Assembly (NCBI GenBank): GCA_902764825.1
Contig: CACWXL010000004.1
Coordinates: forward strand, 92,062-156,061
Direction: 5' to 3'
From: Oscillospiraceae bacterium
Lineage (GTDB): Bacteria > Bacillota > Clostridia > Saccharofermentanales > Saccharofermentanaceae
DNA length: 64,000 nucleotides
Of this stretch, positions 34,035 to 42,862 are shown piece after piece. The notes below the pieces were generated by a model. It made no database searches, was not told the DNA's origin, and worked only from the letters and a program-made list of their open reading frames with translations. Position 1 is the stretch's first letter. Each line of letters starts with the position of its first letter. Both the position numbers and the translations under genes were made by a program.

Positions 34035-34129
34035 AATAAATCCCCCCTTACTCCATAAAAGGAATTACTACCCTTCTATTATATCAAACGGGGATATGAA
34101 ATACTCTAAGGATCCCTTGATATATAAGG

Positions 34130-36682
34130 TCAGCCGAGGATCTTCGCCGCGAGCTCTCTGAAGCCCGTGACAAAGGCTTCGTGATTGGCATTTACAAAGT
34201 CCGTGTTCTGATCCCTGGAAGCCTCCTCAAGCGCCTTCGCCCGGTCGGACAGCTCATCTGCTCCAACGGTCTTTGAAGCACTCTTAAGCGAATGTACAAG
34301 GATCTCGTAGTTCTTGAGGTCACCCTTTTCGAGATATGAAGAAAGCTCGGAACACTTGTCATCAGCGCTTCTTGCATAATCCGTCAGGAGCTCTAAATAG
34401 AAATCCTCATCGCTGCATGTATACATAAGACCTGCATCAACGTTGAGCCCTAAAGAGCGCACCTTATCAAGCGAGACTGAAGCAGGCTTTTCTTCTTCAG
34501 CATCCTGCGCCAGGTCTTCAACAGATCCTTGAGGCAGATATTTCCTGAGGGTCTTCTCGAGTTCCTGTATCGTGATAGGCTTCGACAGATACCCGTCAAA
34601 TCCGGCACTCAGGTACTGTCCTTCCGCGCCTACCACGGCGTTTGCGGTAAGTGCGATCACAGTGGCACCGTTAAGGAGATCTTCATCCTTCAATACCTTA
34701 AGCGTCTCAATGCCGTCCATCTGAGGCATCATGTGGTCAAGGAAAACTATGTCGAACTTGTCCTTCTTCATGAGCTCGATCGTCTCTTTGCCCGAAGAAC
34801 ACGTGACAGGCTTTATTCCGAATATCTTCATGAAGTTCTCTGCGACCTTCAGGTTCATGGCATTGTCGTCCGTTACGAGCACCCTTGCGTCAGGCGCATG
34901 GAGGTGAACCTCTTCGCCGTGACTGGATACCGTCTTCTTCCTGCCGTCATATCTGCCCACAGGCTCCTGATCAACGATACGGAGCCTTAAGTCGAATCCG
35001 AATGTCGAACCGATCGCATACTTGCTCTCAACATCAAGCTTGCTGTCCATCATGGCAAGGAGCTTGCAAACGATCGAGATGCCGAGGCCCGTTCCTTCGA
35101 TATGGCGGTTGCGCTTCTCTTCAATACGCTTGAAGGACTCGAAAAGCTTGCTCAGATCTTCATCCTTGATACCAATGCCGGTATCGGCAACTTCAAATCT
35201 GAGATTGGCATCGCCGCCCGCCGTACCGTTGTTCCTGACACGCAGCGTGACACTTCCGCTCTCCGTATACTTAACAGCGTTGGTAAGCAGGTTCATCACG
35301 ATCTGCGAGATCCTCACGTCATCACCGTAGAGCTTCGAAGGGATCGTCTCATCGACCTCAACTATGAACTCCAGCCCCTTAAGGCGCGCACGCTCGCTGA
35401 TCGTATTTACGAGATTATTTATGAGCTCCGCAACATCGAATTCGACAGGGACCAAAGTCATCTTGCCGTCTTCGATCTTCGAGAAATCAAGGATGTTGTT
35501 TATGATCGACAGAAGCGTATTTCCGGCGCTCTTGATGTTGGACGAATACTCCAGGATCTGATCGTCCTTTGACTCTCTTAAGATCATCTCGTTCATGCCG
35601 AGCACTGCATTTATCGGCGTCCTGATCTCATGCGACATGTCGGCCAGGAAGTCACTCTTGGCTTTGTTCGCGGTGTCGGCGGCCTTCTTTTCGAGCATGA
35701 GGAGCTTAGCTTCATATTCCCTCTTCTGCTCATTCGCATTCATCTCTTCCATGCGCTTGTTGACCTTGCGCTCGTGCCTGTAACCGATGATGTAGAATAC
35801 CGATATGAGCGCGAAAACAAGAAGTCCTACAAGCACGCTCACGGTAAGCACGCTCCACGTACTCTTGAGCAGCGCGCTCTTCTCAACCACTATCGCCAGA
35901 TGCCACTGGTTAAGGACCTCATCCACAAAGACGGTGCACTTCTTTCCGTCGATGACCATCTCGAAATTGCCCTTCTCGGTGCTCATCATCGCCTCATAGA
36001 GCTCTTTCCTGTCAGGATCCTCGCTGTAATTCTTGCCCTTCTCACTGCTGTCCTTGTGGGCAATGACCGTACCGTCGTAATTCAGGATAAAACCATATCC
36101 GTTGCCTGAGATCTGGATATCTTCCACCGTCTCCTGCACGCCCGAGAGCGTGAGATCCAGGCCTAACACGTCGTTTTTATTGGAAAGCGCCTTACAGACC
36201 GAGATAATGACATTCCCCGTCTGCGCATCGACATAAGGATTTACGACCAGCGGCTCACCGCCTGCAGCCACGGCCTCCTTGTACCAGTCCCTGACCGTAG
36301 GATCGTAATCTTCCGGCGGCTTCCAGCCGACGCCGTCAACATAGCGGCCGTTGATGTATCCATAGATTCCGGTGTAACTGCTGTCAAACTGCGACGCCGT
36401 ATTGGTCGACTCACGGGTTATGTACTCGACGATCTCTTCATAAGTCGCACCTTTCGCGACCATGTGATCAACTGTATCCGCAGCCACCCAGAGGACCGAT
36501 CTCGCGGTCTCAAGATAATTCTCGATATCAGCGGTAATCGCCGCCGCCTTATCGTTGCCGATCTCATATGTATGTGAATAGGACGACAGATACATAAGCC
36601 TTGTCGTATACGTTACGAGCAAAGCCACGAGAATAAAGGTCGCTGTAAGCGTCAGCGAGAGCGTCTTCCTGTTATTGCGCAT
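34130..36682 (-). CDS. Hybrid sensor histidine kinase (dCACHE-HisKA-HATPase-REC-Hpt)
   Basis: 850 aa. Membrane helix near 10-30, an extracellular dCACHE sensor (DPTVRDWYKEAVAAGG ... NVIISVCKAL), a second helix near 280-305, a coiled linker, HisKA (FLADMSHEIRTPINAVLG, phospho-His), HATPase (NLLTNAVKYT, ADTGIGIKDED, GTGLGISIV), REC (VFLDHMMPQMDG, phospho-Asp) and a C-terminal Hpt (LVHSLKSASKTVGADEL). It is a complete internal phosphorelay and would pass phosphate to an outside response regulator, none of which is in the window. GAGGG lies before the ATG at 36682. Confidence 0.9.
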   Translation of the reverse strand: MRNNRKTLSLTLTATFILVALLVTYTTRLMYLSSYSHTYEIGNDKAAAITADIENYLETARSVLWVAADTVDHMVAKGATYEEIVEYITRESTNTASQFDSSYTGIYGYINGRYVDGVGWKPPEDYDPTVRDWYKEAVAAGGEPLVVNPYVDAQTGNVIISVCKALSNKNDVLGLDLTLSGVQETVEDIQISGNGYGFILNYDGTVIAHKDSSEKGKNYSEDPDRKELYEAMMSTEKGNFEMVIDGKKCTVFVDEVLNQWHLAIVVEKSALLKSTWSVLTVSVLVGLLVFALISVFYIIGYRHERKVNKRMEEMNANEQKREYEAKLLMLEKKAADTANKAKSDFLADMSHEIRTPINAVLGMNEMILRESKDDQILEYSSNIKSAGNTLLSIINNILDFSKIEDGKMTLVPVEFDVAELINNLVNTISERARLKGLEFIVEVDETIPSKLYGDDVRISQIVMNLLTNAVKYTESGSVTLRVRNNGTAGGDANLRFEVADTGIGIKDEDLSKLFESFKRIEEKRNRHIEGTGLGISIVCKLLAMMDSKLDVESKYAIGSTFGFDLRLRIVDQEPVGRYDGRKKTVSSHGEEVHLHAPDARVLVTDDNAMNLKVAENFMKIFGIKPVTCSSGKETIELMKKDKFDIVFLDHMMPQMDGIETLKVLKDEDLLNGATVIALTANAVVGAEGQYLSAGFDGYLSKPITIQELEKTLRKYLPQGSVEDLAQDAEEEKPASVSLDKVRSLGLNVDAGLMYTCSDEDFYLELLTDYARSADDKCSELSSYLEKGDLKNYEILVHSLKSASKTVGADELSDRAKALEEASRDQNTDFVNANHEAFVTGFRELAAKILG

Positions 36683-36847
36683 AAAACCCTCTAAATAAAT
36701 CGAAAACCGAGACACTCCTATTATAGAACAAGACATCTTCAATTCGCACTACCCCGCTATTGCACAAAAGAGCGGTTTTACATGCCGGCAGTGGGGTGGT
36801 TCTATAGTCGAATGCACACTATAAGGTCACGGGTTCGGGTCGGGTGC

Positions 36848-37375
36848 GTGCGGGCGGCAAAACGGGCGGCAAAACGGGCGGCGGCGCCGTTCATTCTGCC
36901 GTTCAGGCCACGAAATCCAGGCAAAATTCTAGGCGGCGCCTAGAAAATCGCCTAGAATTCACTTCAAAACTGCTAAAAATCCAGGCAAAAATCTAGGCGG
37001 CGCCTAGAAAATCGCCTAGATTTTCAATCCACAACAAAAAATCACGTTCAAAACGAAATGCAGGCTAAAAGTGCGGCTATAGCCGGACAAACAGCCGGGA
37101 ATATCGATGTTTTGGGCCATATTGCAGGCTAAAAGTACGGCTATAGCCGGATAAACAGCCGTACTTTTCGAAGTTTGATAAAACATCAGGCGGAATGCCA
37201 GGCGGTGCCGGATGTTTTGCCGGGAGTTTGGGGTCAAAACGGTAGAATCCCAGGCGGAATACCAGGCGGCGCCGGGGGGTTTGCCGGGATTTCGGGTCAA
37301 AAACGGTCATTTTCCAGGCGGAATGCCAGGCGGCGCCGGGTGTTTTGCCGGGAGTTTTGACAAAACACAGAAGCA
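36848..37375. repeat. Array of 64-bp structured intergenic repeats, locus 2
   Basis: The order is: family C inverted (about 36851-36908, with CGGGCGGCAAAA repeated 2.7 times in tandem), family D at 36916 and 36980 (arms CTAGGC ... GCCTAG), family B inverted at 37060 and 37124 (arms ACGGCT/AGCCGT, inner palindrome CGGCTATAGCCG), and family A at 37184, 37248 and 37312 (last arm GCCGGG here). The 64-bp period holds in every family. About 30 bases between 37029 and 37059 are not assigned. The region from 36683 to 37419 contains no gene I can support. Confidence 0.85.
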
Positions 37376-37419
37376 CGCGGTGTTACAATAAGGGCATCAA
37401 TAAGAAGGCGCCGGACAGC

Positions 37420-38151
37420 ATGACTACTTTCACGCATTTTTGTCCTGAGCACATCGGAATGCTCGTATTTATTGCGGCAGCAACAGCCGCGGGGCTTCTT
37501 CTCGTCAGAAGGAGCAGTGAGAAGGCTGCGCTCAGGGCGGCGCTCGGACTGTCGATCGCAGCGCTTGCGGGCGAGCTGGTCCAGGACGTGCTGCTCGTCA
37601 GAGAAGGCTACAACGTTCCGGAATTCCTGCCGCTGCACCTGTGCAATCTCGGGCTTTTCGTGAACATCCTGGCGTCGGTCACGCGCGGCAGAGTAAGAGC
37701 CTTCCTGGCTGAAGTCTCGCTAGTCCTGATACTGCCGGGTTCAGTAGGCGCGCTGCTGTTTCCCGACTGGACATACAGGCCGTTCTGGTCGCCGGTGTCG
37801 ATGCTTTGCTTTTTTACACACTCGCTGATCGTGTTCGTCCCGCTCGTGTTCCTGGTCAAGGACAAAGTTCATGTGAGCTTTAAGCACTTCTGGTATTCGT
37901 ACCTGTTCCTGGCGCTGGTCACGCCGCCGATCTATTTCATTGACCGCAGGTTCGGCGTGAATTATTTTTTCCTGATGTATCCGACGAAGGATTCGCCTTT
38001 GGAATGGATTTTCGACATCACAGGCGAGAAGCTCTACCCGGCGGGGCTCATCTTCCTTGTCACGGTGATGCTCCTGATCGTGTATTCGGTCTGTTTTGTT
38101 ATCGGGAAGCTCTCGAAAAAGCCGTCACCTAAATCAGGACACAAAAAATAA
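37420..38151 (+). CDS. YwaF/TMEM164-type integral membrane protein
   Basis: 243 aa with about six or seven helices. The family signature EFLPLHLCNLGLFVNILA is present, with further helices at SLVLILPGSVGALLFPDW and FFTHSLIVFVPLVFLV, as in the B. subtilis YwaF / TIGR02206 family. Function is not established for bacterial members. The ATG at 37420 lies 44 bases after the last 64-bp repeat unit, and TGTTACAAT (extended -10) sits between them at about 37379-37389. Confidence 0.75.
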   Translation: MTTFTHFCPEHIGMLVFIAAATAAGLLLVRRSSEKAALRAALGLSIAALAGELVQDVLLVREGYNVPEFLPLHLCNLGLFVNILASVTRGRVRAFLAEVSLVLILPGSVGALLFPDWTYRPFWSPVSMLCFFTHSLIVFVPLVFLVKDKVHVSFKHFWYSYLFLALVTPPIYFIDRRFGVNYFFLMYPTKDSPLEWIFDITGEKLYPAGLIFLVTVMLLIVYSVCFVIGKLSKKPSPKSGHKK

Positions 38152-38177
38152 GGGGTCATCCCTGCCGGGACAACCCC
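38143..38177 (-). terminator. Terminator after the 38202-39026 lipoprotein gene
   Basis: Stem with GGGGT / ACCCC and inner CCC/GGG pairs, followed by TTATTTTTTG on the - strand. The + strand gene ending at 38151 runs into the same hairpin. Confidence 0.75.
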
Positions 38178-38201
38178 AAAAGCGCAAAAGCGGTTTAAAG
38201 A

Positions 38202-39026
38202 TTACTTGAATGAGACCTTGGTCCACTTTTTGCCGAGGAGCTCGTTCTGATCTTTGGAAGCGTCTTTCTTGGCCTGATCGAACTTTGTCTCGGCTTCCTT
38301 GTCTTTGCAGGATGCGGTATTGGACTTGACCTTGCCGTTCTCGCCTTCGAAAAGCTCGATCGATGTGGTGCCGTTTCCCTGGTCCTCATACTCTATCGTG
38401 TAAAGGAGATCCAGGGACTTTTTGCTTGTATTGTAGGTGTAGAGGGAAGCGGCGTGGAAGTTTGCTCCGCTGGAACCGGTCTCATAGAAGTTCGTGCCGC
38501 CGAGATACGAGAGTTCGGATCTCTCCCAGCCTGCGGCGACGATCTTGTATTTGCCGTCAGCGACCGTTACGACGCCGAGGATGTTGATGCGCGGCTCACT
38601 CTGGTCTGTGACTTCTTCGCCGATGAAGAGCTCGTCGGTACCGTCCTTATCCATGTCGTAAAGGATGTAATTGAACGTGTCGCCCCAGATGCCGGTAATT
38701 GCAATTCCCACACCGCTGTCGGAAACATTTGCGGGATCGGCATCCGGGCCGTAGTACCAGGCGTCCTGCGGCTCATTGACGGCCTTCTTGAAGCCCTCAA
38801 TGAAACCTTCATAAGGGTTGCCGGTTGATGCGGGAGCATCATCTGCAAGAGTATCGGAAGTTGCGGCAGGCACATCAGTTGTCAGGACCTCAGCAGTTGC
38901 ATCAGAAGCCGTGGTTGCCGCCGTGTAGACCGGCTGCTTCAGCGGGAGACCGCAAGATGCCAGGGAAGCTGCAGCTGCAACACAGAGCGCTGCAGAAGCT
39001 GTCTTGGTGCAGATCGTATTTTTCAT
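38202..39026 (-). CDS. Lipoprotein with Asp-rich DxDxDG motif
   Basis: 274 aa. Lipobox LASC (Cys25), a Thr/Ala/Ser-rich linker to about residue 65, then a compact domain containing YDMDKDGTDELFIGE, a calcium-binding-like D-x-D-x-D-G loop typical of VCBS/FG-GAP or EF-hand-like repeats. A similar motif occurs in the lipoprotein at 60667-61182. GAGGTGAT precedes the ATG at 39026. Function unknown. Confidence 0.65.
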   Translation of the reverse strand: MKNTICTKTASAALCVAAAASLASCGLPLKQPVYTAATTASDATAEVLTTDVPAATSDTLADDAPASTGNPYEGFIEGFKKAVNEPQDAWYYGPDADPANVSDSGVGIAITGIWGDTFNYILYDMDKDGTDELFIGEEVTDQSEPRINILGVVTVADGKYKIVAAGWERSELSYLGGTNFYETGSSGANFHAASLYTYNTSKKSLDLLYTIEYEDQGNGTTSIELFEGENGKVKSNTASCKDKEAETKFDQAKKDASKDQNELLGKKWTKVSFK

Positions 39027-39153
39027 TAATATCACCTCTTAAAAATGTTTTTGTGCCTCCCCACAAGACACTCAACACATTATGCGCGGTGCGAAAATGA
39101 ATACAATTTAGAACATAGGCATTCTTTGAGCAAAATTGAATCAATCTGCAGTC

Positions 39154-39223
39154 TGCCGGAAAACTGATCTGATTATTCCGGTGCCGGAAAGCTGATCAAA
39201 TAAATCCAAGTGCCGGATAAACC
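39154..39223. repeat. Short direct repeat, 2.5 copies of 28-29 bp
   Basis: TGCCGGAAAACTGATC at 39154, TGCCGGAAAGCTGATC at 39182 and a partial TGCCGGATAA at 39211, between the lipoprotein start and the hydE stop. No hairpin arms are shared with the 64-bp units. It may mark hydE transcript ends or an operator region for the lipoprotein gene. Confidence 0.55.
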
Positions 39224-39228
39224 TTTTA

Positions 39229-40287
39229 TCAGGCCCTTTTGTATCTGACGTTGTCGCCCCTGTCGGTGACGATCTCGTAGCCTATGCTCTCTACCCTGTG
39301 CTTAAGGCAGTTCATGCATTCGGCGGCTTCTTCGCCGGTACAGATCTTGTTGTCGTAAAGTGCGTATTTCTTTCTGACTCCCACGGGTGAGAGGTTAGGC
39401 ATTATGACATTTGCGCCTGCCAGGATCCCGAGTTCGCGGCCTCTCGGGTTGATCGTGCCGAGCGCGGTAGTTGCGGGAAGCAGGACCGTCGGGAGCATCA
39501 GTCTGATTATGCTCAGAAGGTAAAGCGTAAGGTCTAATCCGCCTGCCGGCATGTCCTTAAAAGGCGTGTCCTGATGAGGGATGAAGGGGCCGATGCCGAT
39601 CATCTCGGGATCGAGTTTTTTAAGGAACAGGAGATCATCTGCGATATTCTCATTTGTCTGATAAGGTGAACCGACCATGAATCCCGCGCCGGTCTGGAAA
39701 CCGATCTTTTTAAGGTTAAACAGACACTGCTGCCTGTTCCCGGGGGACAGGTTTGCCGGATGAAGTTTTGCATAGTGATCAAAATCCGCGGTCTCGTGCC
39801 TTAGAAGATATCTGTCTGCGCCGGCATCGTAGAACGCCTTATATGACTCATAGCTCTTCTCGCCTATCGACAGCGTGACCGCACAGTCAGGGTGCTCGTT
39901 CTTGATGGCCTTAATGATGCGGACGATCATGTCATCCTTATAGTAGGCATCCTCGCCGCCCTGCAGAACGATCGTCCTAAAGCCCAGGTCATAGCCGTAG
40001 GACGCGCATCCCAGGATGTCCTCTTCGGTCAGCCTGTATCTGTCGGCATTTCTGTTCGAACATCTTATGCCGCAGTAGTAGCAGTCGTTTTTGCAGTAGT
40101 TGGTGAACTCGATCAGGCCTCTTACGTAGACCTTGTTGCCATAATGCGAACGGGCAACCGCAGATGCCTTTTCCGCAAGGAAAGACTGTATCTCGGGTGT
40201 CCTGTTTTCGAGCAGGGAAATTATCTCTTCGCGCGTAAGATCACGGCCGTCGCAAAGCCGGTTTAATATGTCTTTGATGTCAGTCAT
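39229..40287 (-). CDS. hydE: [FeFe]-hydrogenase maturase HydE (radical SAM)
   Basis: 352 aa. The radical-SAM cluster motif is EFTNYCKNDCYYCGIR (CxxxCxxC, about 64-71), followed by TIVLQGGEDAYY and LLRHETADFDHYAKLHP, characteristic of HydE. With HydF and HydG it builds the di-iron subcluster of [FeFe]-hydrogenase. Neither partner nor a hydrogenase is in this window. Its ATG overlaps the stop of a 26-codon open frame (ATGA), suggesting coupled translation. Confidence 0.9.
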   Translation of the reverse strand: MTDIKDILNRLCDGRDLTREEIISLLENRTPEIQSFLAEKASAVARSHYGNKVYVRGLIEFTNYCKNDCYYCGIRCSNRNADRYRLTEEDILGCASYGYDLGFRTIVLQGGEDAYYKDDMIVRIIKAIKNEHPDCAVTLSIGEKSYESYKAFYDAGADRYLLRHETADFDHYAKLHPANLSPGNRQQCLFNLKKIGFQTGAGFMVGSPYQTNENIADDLLFLKKLDPEMIGIGPFIPHQDTPFKDMPAGGLDLTLYLLSIIRLMLPTVLLPATTALGTINPRGRELGILAGANVIMPNLSPVGVRKKYALYDNKICTGEEAAECMNCLKHRVESIGYEIVTDRGDNVRYKRA

Positions 40288-40364
40288 TTTTGGCAGACCT
40301 CGAAAATCAGATCTCGCGCAGATGCGCCGCCAAACATGCCGATAAGAGCAACTTTCTTCTCCAT
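40284..40364 (-). CDS. 26-codon open frame coupled to hydE
   Basis: AAGAGGT lies before the ATG, and the TGA overlaps the hydE ATG. It opens MEKKVALIGMFGG, close to the start of the TM1266-type iron-only hydrogenase regulator family, and ends ARDLIFEVCQK. It could be a remnant of such a gene or a coupling peptide. Upstream (40371-40593) there is a further short CxxC-containing frame on the - strand (KCSECGRSVLTRKAL) with no start, perhaps also remnant. Confidence 0.4.
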   Translation of the reverse strand: MEKKVALIGMFGGASARDLIFEVCQK

Positions 40365-40593
40365 TTGACCTCTTCTTACTCTGTCAGAGCAAACAAGGTT
40401 CTGAAGCAAATAAGCATGAAGATTTACTTAAAGCCTTCCGCGTCAGGACGGACCTTCCGCACTCAGAACATTTAACGATAAAGTATCACCTTGTCATCAC
40501 AAAAGCAACGGGTCCTGCCACAGTCTGAAGAACCTGTCATATTTCGAATGTTTTACTGAACTGAAGTCGGGAAAACAGAGCCAGGATCAATAA

Positions 40594-41769
40594 TCAGCCG
40601 CGCTTCCTGCCGACCATGACTCTTCTGGCGAGCTTGAGATAGATCTTCTGCCACCAGGGGCGCAGTGCCTTGTCGGCCTCAACGAGCTTCTCCCTGATAG
40701 GGATCTCCTGAGGGCAGTGCTGCTCGCATTTTCCGCACTTGACGCAGAGCGATGCGTCGGCGGGTGTTATGCGCAGTGCGACAGTCTGGAAATACTCGAG
40801 CCTTCCGGAACTCTTATTCTCGGAGTACATGTGGTTATAGCACGAGAAGATCGCCGGGATGTCGACGCCCTTGGGACAGGGCATGCAGTATCTGCAGCCG
40901 GTGCAGTTTACCTTCGTGCTCTCGATGATGTATGACTTGATCTTTGATATGAATTCCTTCTCGGCGGGACCGTAGCCGCCGGCCTTGGCCTCCGAAGCGA
41001 TGCGGCAGTTCTCTTCGACCATGTCGACGGAGTTCATGCCGGACAGTACGCAGGTGATCTCGGGCTGGTCCCAGAGCCATCTGAACGCCCATTCCGCAGG
41101 CGTCCAGCCGTGAGGGTCAGAAGCGATCTCGCGCTTTGCTTTCTCAGGCAGGAGGTCGACCAGCTTGCCGCCTCTTAAAGGCTCCATGATGAATACCGAC
41201 AAACCCTTCTCGTGAGCTGCCTTGATGCCCTCTCTTCCTGCCTGTGTGAACTCATCGAAATAGTTGTACTGCACGAGGCAGAAATCCCAGTCGTATGCGT
41301 TCAGGATAGCCTTGAATGAATTCGTGTTGCCGTGGAAGGAGAAGCCGATGTTCCTGATCTGGCCGCTCTTCTTTTTCTCCGCGATCCAGTCTTCGATGCC
41401 TAATTCCTTGAGCTTCTCCCACTGGTTGATATCGGTCATGTGGTGCATGAGATAATTGTCCACATAATCCGTGCGGAGGCGCTTTAACTCCTCATCGAAA
41501 TACTTGTCGAGTCCTGCTCGGTTCCTGATGAGGTACTGCGGGAGCTTTGTGGCAAGGCGGATCTTGTCCCTGATGCCGTTCTTCTCGATGATGCGGCCGA
41601 CAAGCTCTTCGCTGCCGGGATATATATACGCGGTATCGAAATAATTGACACCAAGTTCATAGGCGCGCATGAATTCCTTCTCGGCCTTGTCAAAATCTAT
41701 CGTATTTCCGTTCCTGGTAAACCTCATGCATCCGTAGCCGAGGATGGAATAACCGTTTCTTTGCTGCAT
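40594..41769 (-). CDS. Aldo/keto reductase with C-terminal 4Fe-4S ferredoxin domain
   Basis: 391 aa. The barrel begins GYGCMRFTRNGNTIDFDKAE and has YFDTAYIYPGSEE (catalytic Tyr) and DNYLMHHMTD. The C-terminal part carries CTGCRYCMPCPKGVDIP and LCVKCGKCEQHCPQEIP, the ligands for iron-sulfur clusters. These fused enzymes are common in anaerobes and probably take electrons from ferredoxin; substrates are mostly unknown. GGGAG precedes the ATG. Confidence 0.88.
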   Translation of the reverse strand: MQQRNGYSILGYGCMRFTRNGNTIDFDKAEKEFMRAYELGVNYFDTAYIYPGSEELVGRIIEKNGIRDKIRLATKLPQYLIRNRAGLDKYFDEELKRLRTDYVDNYLMHHMTDINQWEKLKELGIEDWIAEKKKSGQIRNIGFSFHGNTNSFKAILNAYDWDFCLVQYNYFDEFTQAGREGIKAAHEKGLSVFIMEPLRGGKLVDLLPEKAKREIASDPHGWTPAEWAFRWLWDQPEITCVLSGMNSVDMVEENCRIASEAKAGGYGPAEKEFISKIKSYIIESTKVNCTGCRYCMPCPKGVDIPAIFSCYNHMYSENKSSGRLEYFQTVALRITPADASLCVKCGKCEQHCPQEIPIREKLVEADKALRPWWQKIYLKLARRVMVGRKRG

Positions 41770-41981
41770 ATAAAATCTCCCTGAAATTCCTTTTAATCAG
41801 GTTAGCATATATAAGCCGGCATATATGTTTTTACTTCGGTATTTTTGTAAAAAAACCTATCATTCATTTGCATTTTGTCCCCATATCGCACATCCCTTGT
41901 GCCGCAAGGTTTTCGCGCTCGCAAAACAATAAAAACAAATTAACATTCGATACACTTTTATTGATTTTCAATAAATAATTG

Positions 41982-42010
41982 TTGCATTTCGAGTTCGCAG
42001 GGTGTATTAT
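41982..42010 (+). promoter_or_regulatory. sigA-type promoter for the duplicated lipoprotein cluster
   Basis: TTGCAT (41982-41987), 17 bp, TATTAT (42005-42010), with the first start codon 25 bases after the -10. The preceding stretch 41770-41981 is AT-rich and holds nothing else I recognise. Confidence 0.7.
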
Positions 42011-42034
42011 AGCCGCAGCCATGAAAGGGGATTT

Positions 42035-42850
42035 ATGGAAATGAAAACAGTAAGAACCATAGCAATAGTATTAGGCGCAGCCATTCTTTTCACGGGCTGC
42101 AAGCCGCACAAGAATATGGGCAATAAGAACAATAACTTCGACCTGCCCGCTAACCCGGAGATCTTCGATTATGTCTATGATGACAGCTGCCGCGAGATGT
42201 CAGTCACTGTAAACGGCAGGACCTATGTCGATTACGGCTCTATCTCCGACGAATATAAGGATTATTCGATAAGAGAATGCTTAGGTCACATAGAGCATTA
42301 TGAGAACAGGCGTGTTTATACCATCGCCGAAGACCCTTATGACAACTACATCCTGGTCAAGAACATCTACAGCTATTCGGGTGACACCAGGTTCTTCAGA
42401 GCGGTCGACACGATGAGGCAGGATATCTATACACCGGAATATATCGAACCATTGGGCTTCGAATGCTGGTGCGATTCAGGGCGCCACAGTGAGCAGCCCG
42501 CTGCAACCGTCGGACTGATCCTTAACGCAGATAACATTAAGATGCTGAGCTATGAATATCAGATCAACGGCGAATTCGCAGGCGGCGGAGAGACAGGCTA
42601 TGTCAGCGGAACACCTTACAAGAAGGGTGAGCTCATAAAGATTGGAATTACAGAGGTCGAACTCGGTGACAAGGCAGATAAGAATGCACCATTTAACTTA
42701 AGCATTACATTCAAGGTCACGGACGCAAATGACAATGTTTATGAGGTCACGGGTTCTTACGACCGCGAGATGATGCTCGGAGCATACCTGGTCGGTCTCT
42801 CGATCGAACGTGACGCAGCAGACGGTTTTTACCTTAAAGAAGACATTTAA
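42035..42850 (+). CDS. Lipoprotein, first of a tandem pair
   Basis: 271 aa. Lipobox FTGC (Cys22). It shares with the next gene an ordered set of motifs: a conserved RECLGHIEHYENRRVYT-like start, DPYDNYILVKN, FFRAVDT, DIYTPEYIEPLGFE and a closing DREMMLGAYL. This shows a tandem duplication. AAAGGGG lies before the ATG at 42035 (a second ATG two codons on is possible). No known family; probably extracytoplasmic. Confidence 0.7.
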   Translation: MEMKTVRTIAIVLGAAILFTGCKPHKNMGNKNNNFDLPANPEIFDYVYDDSCREMSVTVNGRTYVDYGSISDEYKDYSIRECLGHIEHYENRRVYTIAEDPYDNYILVKNIYSYSGDTRFFRAVDTMRQDIYTPEYIEPLGFECWCDSGRHSEQPAATVGLILNADNIKMLSYEYQINGEFAGGGETGYVSGTPYKKGELIKIGITEVELGDKADKNAPFNLSITFKVTDANDNVYEVTGSYDREMMLGAYLVGLSIERDAADGFYLKEDI

Positions 42851-42862
42851 CCGGAGACAGAT

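Noticed and set aside
36848..37375. Integron attC sites
   Set aside because: The length would fit, but no GTTRRRY core sites, no cassettes between units and no integrase are seen.
40290..40475. 61-codon + strand open frame opposite the hydE leader
   Set aside because: No ribosome site or recognisable domain; the - strand carries the coupled 26-codon frame instead.
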